This document shows, piece after piece, positions 46,216 through 55,570 of a stretch of 64,000 bases of DNA; position 1 is the first letter of the stretch, and every line of letters begins with the position of its first letter. The stretch covers positions 20,649,432-20,713,431 of the forward strand of contig OY997592.1 of NCBI GenBank assembly GCA_963921825.1, given 5' to 3'. Source of the stretch: Erodium maritimum. Lineage: Eukaryota; Streptophyta; Magnoliopsida; Geraniales; Geraniaceae. Position numbers and translations under genes: made by a program. The notes beneath the pieces are model-generated. The model worked only from the letters and a program-made list of their open reading frames with translations, was not told the DNA's origin and ran no database searches.

Positions 46216-48360
46216 CTACTTCCCCAGCAGACGCCGAGTACGCTGGTTAGCACCTTTAACTCGGAAATTTAACTCATCCACATCCTCGTACAGATTATCC
46301 AGGGCACCGTTTTGCCTACAATGATTACAAGAGTAAGTATAATAGTAAATAACGACAAAAGATATATAGAATGCTGACGATAAATCAGAGCCAATACGAT
46401 GAAGAACCCGACTAGTTGATATGTGATCAACAATCATGACAGAATTAACAAGAGATGCTATAACTTACCTTCCAATTTCAGAGCCCATGTCCACAGCCAT
46501 ACCCTTCAACTCTCCCAATAGGTCACTTAAATCTGACAGTGCATCATCTTGCTTGGCGTTTTCTAACTGTTCCAGATAAGTCATAGGTTAATCTTGCTGG
46601 TGGGGTGTGCCAGATAAAGTACAAGCCTACTAGTTACACAATACAAACCTCAACTTTCTGCAGGGCATTTGTGGGTTCAGAGTGTGGTTTTGGTGTGCTT
46701 GACCGTCCCTTATGTACAGGCCCCAACCCTAGCTTCTCCCTTTGCTCTACCTGGGCAACCCTTTTAGCAGATGGATCGTCTGCAAAACCAACCAAGTCAG
46801 ACCAACACCAAAGGCACGCACACATAATAACACTGAGAAGGAAGACAGTGAGGTCACCATCAATCTTCCTCCAGCCATTCATATTGTATGATAAAAATGT
46901 AAATTTAATAGTTATGCAAGAACCAGCAAACAAGATAGAAATATTATAAGAAAGATAGTAACCTCTTGTCACAACAGGCCCTGATATCGGACGAGTCTTC
47001 TTTGGCTTCCATGTCTTGGAAAAAATTCCCCCCAGACTTCCCAGAAGCTTTTCACCCTGTAATTCAGCATCAAACATCCATGTAAGTACCATTTCTGTAC
47101 CTTTTAGTTCAGAAAATTAACAGCTGCCAATTGGGGGGAATTATTAACCATTGATGGAAAACTTAATACTACAAACCAAAACATATAACAAAGTAATGAC
47201 CTTAAATTGCTAGAGGCATAGACCATTTGGTAACATCTTCAGTAACCCATGTGCATATATAAACCAATAAAAGTTCTAAACATCTTCTGTCATCATAATG
47301 AAGCCGTGGCAGATTAGTAGCAAGTGAAGCAGTGTTAACATGATGACACTGGAAGAGACATTTGCATGTTAAACCAATTATTGACATGGGATTATGGCCA
47401 CAGCAGGATAAGGAAAAAGCAACATCAGTTTTTTTTTTTAAAGTTATCCGTCCTGTATTTCAGTCTTCTATCTTATAAGTTTATTTAAAAACTAAGAGGA
47501 TCATCACACATTAGCTTCACCAAATAGTGTTATAGTTATTCATATGCTTAACAATGCATGGTACAGAAGTGCAAGTGCTTATATTCGTAATGTTCAAGAA
47601 TGGTGATTTGATGCATACAAGTTAAAACATATACATCATCAAAGACACTAAGATGAATTTAACATATAAGTATATCCCGATACCCCATCATATTTTGAAC
47701 GCTGTGTTATTGAATACTTCAGTCTCCGGGCCTATAATTAATCTAAGCAGTGTGATACTATAAGGACCGTAGAACATCATCATCAACTAACAGATTATAG
47801 AAAATAATGACTTACATACTTTCATATCCAATATAATTATCTAGTTTCATGGCAGATAGATGAAGTACGGCATACAATAACCATACCCGGCTAAGATCAT
47901 GATCAATGTCGGCAGCGACAGTGTGGGTTTTGGTAATCTGCTCACCCTGATGATGCAGGGTGACCAGAGTCTTTGTGGCATCCTCTCTTATGTCCTCTGC
48001 AATCTTCAGGCAATTGTTGACTGACTTTGTATTCTCCTCAGCCTTGTACACAGCATAGCCCTCCAATTCTTGCACAGATTGGCTCTCAATTCCTCCATTG
48101 TCGCGAAAATCGTTCTTGTACTTGTTTCTGGCTGACGAAGCAAGTGAATAAGATGAAGAAGAGCTCCCTCTTTCCTCATGATCATCATCGAAGGGGTTGC
48201 TGCCAAAATTAGGCGTATTCAGCACAGGTTCAGAAGAAGCCCTTGGGTTATCGGCCTTTTTCTTCACATCCCATTCATCATCAGAATCAAAAGGGTTAGC
48301 ACCAGAAGAAACGGGGTTATGCTTTCCAGGCTTCAAGGGAGAATTCTTTGATCCAAACAT
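46216..48360 (-). CDS. SNAP33: SNAP25-homologous Qb+Qc SNARE (SNAP33 type)
   Basis: Five exons join in phase to 298 codons plus stop: 48360-47887, 47056-46963, 46779-46649, 46566-46469, 46315-46216. The start MFGSKNSPLKPGKHN was chosen over the upstream ATG at 48378 because it matches the family N-terminus. NPFDSDDEWD and SNPFDDD are NPF-type motifs. The Qb SNARE helix spans about residues 95-155 (ENTKSVNNCLKIAEDIRE onward) and the Qc helix about 235-298 (ELKGMAVDMGSEIGRQNGAL onward). There is no transmembrane segment, as expected. Arabidopsis SNAP33 pairs with syntaxins KNOLLE and PEN1/SYP121 at the cell plate and plasma membrane, in cytokinesis and defence secretion. Confidence 0.95.
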
Positions 48361-49285
48361 TCTCTTGTGATGGGTCATTTAAGAACTTCAACTACTCAGT
48401 CAATGGGCAACACAACAAAATCAGTGTGGAGATCAGTTCCGCTCCTGAAAAAGAGGGAAACAAAAAATCAAACTAGGATTCAAATGGGATTCAGTATCCT
48501 GAATTTCTGCCCCTTTGGCAACCACAAAACCAAAAATAACTTTACAAACATTTGCTCCATGCAGCTATTTTGACTGGGTTGACTTAATTTATTTTCAATC
48601 TAGGAGTTATCCTAAACAAAATGAAATCACAACAAATAAAAGCACAAATTCAGGGTTGTTGGTTTGTTCCATTTTCTCTGCAACCAAACAGAACGCAAAA
48701 GGAACCGCATAGGAATGGAAAAAAAAGCAACTGAAATTCCAAAGTGTCAATTCAACAAACAACTTAAAAGGATGGATCGCGGACGCATGAACCAACTAAT
48801 AATCAATCATGGGATTGTCTGGTTGGATGGTCAGAAAGTAGCAGAGAAAGAAAAATAGCAGAGACTGACCCATACGACGATCAGCAAAGATATGAGCAAA
48901 ATTGAAACAAACCCAGCTGAAAATACACAAATTGAAACAAAACCCAGAAACTTACAGGAAAAGCGGAGATAGAATCTGAAATCAGCAGAGAATATATCGA
49001 ATTAGAAGAGAGTGGGAGAGGTATTTACATGAAGAAGGTGGGATTGAATAGAGGGAGAGAGACGGGTTTGCGTGGAGAAAGCGGGTAAGGAGGTGAAAGG
49101 AAAGTCAAAAAATGGATAGACGAAACGGGCAAGAAAGTGGTGCGCGCTGGGTGAGACGAAGTCAGGAGGAAGAAGAAAGTCGCTCTAAAATTAGAATGGA
49201 CCTCTTTTGTTTCAACTTTCAAGTTTGAAACGGTCCATTAATTAAAGGCCAGAACGTTCTACCATACGCGCTTCACAACTTATTA
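48361..49285 (-). promoter_or_regulatory. 5' UTR, probable 5'-UTR intron and promoter of the SNARE gene
   Basis: No coding frame is supported. GA/CT-rich leader-like sequence lies at 48960-49030 on the minus strand, and the interval to 48380 may be a 5'-UTR intron. The promoter is bounded by the Harbinger insertion at 49286. Confidence 0.4.
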
Positions 49286-49572
49286 GAGCAAGAACAACGG
49301 AACGGCTCCACTCCCCACGCTCCGTTCGCTGGCCGGGCGCGCTGGCCGTTCCGTTGTAATCGGCGAAAATCACGGCCCCGCTCCCCCTCCACGCGCTCCC
49401 GCTCCCGCTGCACACGCCCCCGCTCCCCACTCGCTGGCCGGGCGCGTTGGACGCGCCTGCGCGCCGTCTGCTGCGCTGGCAGCGTGTGGGGCTGCCACGT
49501 GTCCCGACCGTTGCACACTAACGGCTATATATATATATTTTTTTTTAATTCAAAAATCAACAAATAAAACCC

Positions 49573-49580
49573 TATAAATA
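49573..49580 (+). promoter_or_regulatory. TATA box of Harbinger ORF1
   Basis: TATAAATA lies 112 bp upstream of the ORF1 ATG (49685), followed by a CT-rich leader. Confidence 0.6.
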
Positions 49581-49684
49581 CCCCTCTCCTCTCATATTTT
49601 TCACACCACTTCCTACTTCAACTATCCAACTTCACTATCTCCTTCCCAAATTCTCCTCTCTCGTTTCAATTATTCTCGCGAAAA

Positions 49685-51303
49685 ATGTCGGGCGACGCTG
49701 GGTCTCGTGCACACTCATTTGGTGACGAACGAGAATTCACCGAGGACGAACTGGCACGAGGTTTCGGAGACATTCTGACGGGCCCTCGCTCCAACTCCCC
49801 AAGCTCGAACCCGGGGTCGAGTTCAGGTTAGTGCAAACTTATTTTATTGTATTAATGCATTGTATTCATTTTTTTGATTAATTATTTGCACTTATTTTAT
49901 TATTTTATTTTTGAGAACTTAATTTAATGTATAATTTTTTTTGTATTAAATTTTTGAGCACTTAATTTAATGTATAAATATTTTTGTTAGGGCAAAACCG
50001 TACCCCACAATACCAAATGGCGCCAGGCTTCCAAGTGCCATCACAATGGAGCATGCCCCCACAAGGGTTCCAAGTGTCATCACAATGGAGCATGCCCCCA
50101 CCAGAATCACAATCACAATGGGGCGTGGGACCCCAATGCTACAACTACGAGGGTCATCCACTACCCGACGTAGAAACCCCCCAACCATCCTCTTCCCAAC
50201 GACGAGGCCGAGCCCCTGCCCTTGCCCGAGCCCGAGCCCCTGCCCGAGCCCGAGCCCCTGCCCGAGCCCAACCCCGAGCCCAACCCGAAGAACCAGAGGC
50301 GGATGGTCGGACATTCAGCAAGGAGGAGGACAACCACCTCATAACTTGCTGGTTAAGCACAACAAGAGACGCCGTCAAGGGCAACTCGCAAACCGGCAAC
50401 ACATTCTGGTGCGTAGTGCAGAGGAAATACAACTCCCAGAACCGTTACCCACCTCGCCGCTGGGAAGCCATCAAGAAACGTTGGCTCAGAGGTTTCGGCC
50501 AGACAAGGAGGATGCTCGGCTATATGAAGAAGTCCAGGACCGAGAAGCCGAGCGGCGCAAACGACGAAGAGCACTTGAGACGTGCGAAGAAAATGTGGGA
50601 GGATGATGGGAAAGTGGTTAAAGACCACCCGCTAAAGTTCGACCTGGATCATTGGGTCTGGAGGCTCGATGGAAATGAGAAGTTCAGTGCCGAGGAGGGC
50701 ACAATGGGAACTGTCCGCCGTCAAGTACGCCAACAATGACAGCGGTTGGATGAGGCTGGGGCTTACAGCTCAACCCCACCTACAAGCACAGGGGAGGAGG
50801 GCACACCTCTCAGTGGTGAGTCCCAACCACCAGAATGGGGAGGAAGCGAGAACTACGAGGGGACTCAAGTCCCTCTCAGCGACACACCCCCATCCCCCGA
50901 GGCCGACCCAAGTCCCCCTCGCCGACCGCAAGGGAAGAAGGCAGCGAAGGCCGCAAAGAAGGGGGTCGTCCTCACGGCCCAAATGTCTGCCTTCGCCGAA
51001 CTGGAACATGCACGAATCGACGCTGAACGTGCACGGTTTGAGGCTCAACGGTCACGTGGCGAACAAGTGGAAAATAAGTATCGCATGTTACAAGCATTAA
51101 CCCAACAATGGGAAGCAAACATCGCCAACTACAAGGCCCTGGTGGAGAAGGATACATCTTCCTACGACGAAGAGGCGTTGGCAGACCATAAGTTTTGCAA
51201 GACCCGAGTGCGAAGACTCATCACTAGCCTTGAAGCCCAAATTGATGATCTTCGAAGCCAACCCCCACCACCAGATGTCGACCCAACAGAGGATAATTCT
51301 TGA
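49685..51303 (+). pseudogene. Harbinger ORF1: Myb/SANT-like DNA-binding protein with one internal stop
   Basis: Exon 1 (49685-49826, MSGDAGSRAHSFGDEREF) joins exon 2 (49991-51303) in phase across an intron ending TTTTTGTTAG. A Gln/Pro-rich stretch and an Arg-Ala-Pro repeat precede the Myb/SANT-like (trihelix-type) domain at about 50299-50680 (RTFSKEEDNHLITCWL, KKRWLRGFGQTRRMLGYM, KMWEDDGK). A TGA at 50737-50739 interrupts the frame; the same frame continues to 51303 with a basic patch (GKKAAKAAKKG) and a long charged helix (AQMSAFAELEHARIDAERAR). In the family, ORF1 binds element ends and helps bring in the transposase. With the stop, the C-terminal helical half would be lost. Confidence 0.8.
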
Positions 51304-51646
51304 ACTTGTATTTCGTTTTGGGTTGTATTAAAATGAATTGAATAAAATTAGAAGTTCATTTCTATTCGTGTTGAATTTATTAATTATTGGTTGTCTTTAA
51401 TTATTTATTTCCAATATTGTTTAAAGTATGACTAAATTAAACGGTTTCTGATAACGAATTAAATAAAACAGGAAAATAACAAATAATAATCCAGTCAGCA
51501 CTGTTCTGCACTCCCAGGACCTCAAGGTCCTTTCTGTTGCAAAACACCCACTTTTCTGCACTCCCACTCCCTGACTTTTGTCCAGTCAGCACAAGGTCTG
51601 CACTCCCACTCCCTGACCAAGGTCCTTTCTGTTGTACATGCTCTTA

Positions 51647-52257
51647 TCTCCCAACTAAGTTTGGTTTTTCGTCAAAAAATAAAACTAAGGTTGTAAGATA
51701 TGTATTTTATTAATCATGCCAATGGATCGTAACAGACGTTGGATTAAATATCATGGATTTCAGAATATGTCCTAAATTCTTGTAGGACTTCAGACTTTTA
51801 TATCAGTAGAAAACGTCTAATTTTCATCTTAGACAACTTAAAATAAGACCTATGTGCGAAAAATTGAAATTAAAAATATAAAAACATATAAAAGAAGGAA
51901 AATTTTCAATATAACATCCTACCAAATATTACTTTCAAAATGATACCCTGGAAAAAAATTTTGTTGTTTCGTACCCAAACAAAACATTTGCGAACACTTT
52001 GCTACATATCCGTCAGATTTTAGTTAACTTTCTATCTAAATAGATAAAAAGTCTATAATACCCTTCACTATCACTCAGATTTTCAAAAATCATGCCACTG
52101 AGTTTTCAGAACTTAAAAACAAGTGAAATGACAATAATACCCTTCATTATTTTTCAAATTTTCAAAATAAACCATTTCAATCATTTTAAAATTGCTAATT
52201 GTTTCTTTAATATTAAAATCATACTTTATTTTAAATATATATGTATAATTCAAATTT

Positions 52258-52319
<62 letters not shown>

Positions 52320-52452
52320 CGGAAATGTAAATCTACATAAAAAATTTGTAATTACATTTTATTTCCACAGATTTACATGGTTCGCACCATTTGTATTTTA
52401 AGGAAATTTGTACCTGAAAGCTATCCTATATATATATATATATATATATATA
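51647..52452. other. AT-rich spacer with two (TA)n tracts
   Basis: 51650-52250 is AT-rich without a gene. (TA)n runs lie at 52262-52316 and 52424-52455. Between them ~107 bp carry the inverted repeat ATGTAAATCT/AGATTTACAT and, at 52380-52391, GGTTCGCACCAT, which is inverted relative to GGTGCGAACC at 52470 and 52488. Confidence 0.55.
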
Positions 52453-52964
52453 TAGGAGAGAAATCAGGTGCGAACCACCTGATTTGGTGCGAACCTACGC
52501 ACTGCGTGATGGCCGTCCGATCTGAATGTCGCGATGGCGCTGATTTGAACGCGTCATCAGTGGCACGCGTCGTAAATAAGTCGCGCGTGGGATTCATTTT
52601 ATCTGATTTGCTATGGTTCGGGGGTATAAACGTAATTTTATCTACCCGTTTGCGCAGAAACGGTTCGTGCTCTCCAAAACACTTGCAGAATCAAGTTTTT
52701 AGCGAAACGAACATTTCAGAATCTGATCTTTGAGCTTCCATTGCCTTGATTTTCGTCTCCTGTGTGATTTCGAAGTGAATTTCATTAGTTCATTGTTGAA
52801 CTCTGGGTTTAATCGGTGAGTTATAATCTTTTGGTGTTTAGGGTTTTGATTCAATCTTTTTCGTTTGTTTATTTAGCTTTTTGATTATGGTAATCCGTCT
52901 GTAGAGAATGAAGAAGAAGGTTGTTGAATCTACAATATTATGCAACAGGGACACCGAATCAGGT

Positions 52965-53340
52965 AATTTGAGAATATAGTGTTTGTAGTTTGCGGATTTT
53001 TTACAGTTGCTATGTTTTCAGAGTGTTTGTGTTTCGCTTTTAGAGTACAACATTTCAATTCATATATGAAATTATTCAACTATGAGATGTTTTTGCTCTA
53101 CTTTTGAGGAAAACCAAGTTGTTGGTTGAGGTTTTGGGTTTTCTGTTTTGTGAATATATAGTATCATGTTTGCGGGCACTGTTTTTCTGTTTTGCGAATA
53201 GTCAATTCTTGGTTTGAGAAACTGGTTTTTCATTGTTTTAGAATATGCAATATGTTGGTTGAGTTTAAGGATTATATGTTTTGCGGATATACGCACCCAG
53301 GTTTGAGACATAACCTTTTCCTGTTTGAGATATGCAATAT
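52965..53340. repeat. TTTGCG-type ~22-bp repeat array in intron 1, left part
   Basis: Units GTTTTGTGAATATATAG, GTTTGCGGGCACTG, GTTTTGCGAATAGTC and GTTTGAGAAACTGG follow one another every 21-24 bp. The array continues at 56466-56640 after LTR unit C. Confidence 0.75.
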
Positions 53341-53497
53341 CTGTGTGAAGAACGCTTCAAAAAAAAAAGGGTCGGACCGGACCCGACCAGCAAACCGGCC
53401 AGGCCTAACCCGACCGAGCAGATCGACCAGGCCAGACCCGACCTTGGGCGTGAGGCTCGTTTGCTCGCCAGCGGCCCAAAAGGGCAACTAGCCCGTG

Positions 53498-53538
53498 TAT
53501 ATAAGGGGGGTGAATTAGGGTTTCAAACCCTAATTCAC
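53498..53538 (+). promoter_or_regulatory. TATA box and perfect telobox hairpin of LTR unit C
   Basis: TATATAAG (53498-53505) is followed by GTGAATTAGGGTTT (53510-53523), one C, and AAACCCTAATTCAC (53525-53538), a perfect 14-bp inverted repeat. The arm sequence differs from unit B at matching positions on both sides. Confidence 0.65.
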
Positions 53539-55209
53539 TTCAGACACCTCTCTCTCCCTCTAACTTCTCTCCTGCCGCTCTCCTCTCCCGAACCCGATCC
53601 TCTCTCTCTCCCATCTCCATCCTCTCCGGCGACCTCTCTCCACCTCTGGGCACTCCCTCACTGAGCCCCTCCACCTCCGGCCACTCCCCTCTCACCTTCC
53701 CCATCTCCTCCTCGTCTCAGACTGCCGTCGCCGCCCTTTCTCCGCCCCTCACGCTCGCCTCCGTCCAAATCTATCCAGCCGCCGCCCCGAGCCACCACCT
53801 CCGGCCAGCTCGGGTCCCCGACCACCCTCTCCCTCTCCCGATCCAGTGCCGTCCGAGACCTCCTTGCCGTCCTCTCACCAGCACCGGCAACGCCCGACCT
53901 CTCCCGAGCCTAGCCGACCCTCCCGTCTCCCTTCTCCTCGTCGCCGTCCACACGGCCGGAAAGCTCAGCCTAGCCACCACCGTCGCCGTCGTCGCCCGTT
54001 CCCTTCTCCTACGGTGAGCCCTACCACCGTAAGGTTCTGGTCGGCCGGCTTCGAAAACCGAGCTTCTCCTTTTGTTTATTTTCTCGTTCAGAAACAGTTT
54101 GGATCTGGCCGTGTACTTTTGGAAATGAAATCAGAAAATTAAAGACTTTGATTTGTAAAATTGGGAAATTGTGTAAAAACAAAACCAGATTTGACTAAAG
54201 GAGAAAAATGGTTTAAATTGAGTTTTAGAATAAAATCAGATTTGTTCAAAAAGGGGTTAAGATCTGTTTTGATCAAAAGAATTGATTTTTGGGCGTGTGG
54301 AATCGAAGTTGGAACATAAATGTGAAAAGAAGACAATTTTCAAAAGGAAAGTATAACGAAACCTAAGTTAGATAGAAAGGGGTTTAAAAAAATCAGATTT
54401 AAATTGGAAAACGATTTAAAATAAAAAGGAATTAACATCAATTTGGTTTTAATAACGGTTTGAGTCGAGGAATTTTGAGAAACAAATTTGTAGGAAAATG
54501 AACTAAAACGACTTTGGTTTTAAAAAGGAATTAAAAAGAACATTAAGATTTGATTTAAAATGGGCCTTGAACTGTTGAGCGTGGAACGAATAATCGGGCT
54601 GTTGAAACGGACTTAGGATGGGTTTAACAGCGGAACGCGGAATCGGTGCCTCGGGAGCCGTGTCTCGAAATCCATGCACCGGGTTCTGTGCTCGGGGCTC
54701 GAAACCAATTCGTAGTGATCCCGCTTTTAGCCCGCTCGAGTTTAAAAGACAAATGTCGGATTTAAACTGGACAAATCGTAATCTTTAACCTAACGGTGGA
54801 ACCGTTTTTAATTTATGGCTTTCGTGTTATCTTTAGCGTCCGGCTTCGATCGAAGTGAAGCCCGGAGGTAGCGAGGCAGACCGTCAGCAGCTAGGAAGCA
54901 TAGCGGTTGTTCTTCAGTTGAGGTAGGGAAAAGTAGCCGGATCTCGGCCTTGACTAGGGAAAGTTAACAGTAGAAATGCATGTGACACTGGGGTGTCGTG
55001 GGTTGAGTAGGTTAGCGAATATTAGAAAAAGCATGATACGGGATTGTAGCGTTTAAGAGAAAAGCATGTGACACTTAGTAGTGTCGTAGGAACAGAGAAC
55101 TTAGCGATAATTGAATTACTGGAGGCATATGACCATCCCCGGAGGTTGTTTGTGAAACTATCGATCTTAGGACTGTTGGAGGCATCGAATATGCCGGAGG
55201 TTGTTGTGC

Positions 55210-55570
55210 GTTATTTATTGTTGAGTTTGGGTGGCCTTGAGAGCCCGTGTTAATTGTTGTTGAGTTTGGGTGGCCTTGAGAGCCCGTGTTAATTGTTGTT
55301 GAGTTTGGGTGGCCTTGAGAGCCCGTGTTGATTGTTGTTGAGTTTGGGGTGGCCTTGAGAGCCCGTGTTACTATTGCTGAGTCTTGGGTGGCCATGAGAG
55401 CCCGTGTTGTCGTTTTGGTGTTTTGGGAGGCCGTGAGTGCCCGTGGGGTCGTTGAGCCCGTGAGTCACTGTTGGTGCGTATTGGGAGGTCGTGAGTGCAT
55501 GTGGGGCTGTTGAGTCCGTGTTTTAGGGTTGGTGTCTTGGGTGGCCATGAGTGCCTGTGGAGTGCTGAAT
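55210..55570 (+). repeat. Minisatellite of unit C
   Basis: Four near-identical ~44-bp units with GTTGAGTTTGGGTGGCCTTG and AGAGCCCGTGTT are followed by longer GGAGGCCGTGAGTGCC variants. The array is shorter than in A. Confidence 0.85.

Larger units (their letters stand above)
49286..51643 (+). mobile_element. PIF/Harbinger element carrying only Myb/SANT-like ORF1
   Basis: TTA (49283-49285 and 51644-51646) flanks imperfect terminal inverted repeats: GAGCAAGAACAACGGAACGG on the left and, inverted, GAGCATGTACAACAGAAAGG on the right. One gene (ORF1) is inside and no DDE transposase is present, so the element would need a transposase in trans. The right subterminal region repeats CTGCACTCCCACTCCCTGAC. 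The 2,358-bp unit lies about 0.9 kb upstream of the SNARE gene start. Confidence 0.85.

Noticed and set aside
50046..50606. Second plus frame over Harbinger ORF1
   Set aside because: Shadow frame; the Myb/SANT-like motif is in the other frame.
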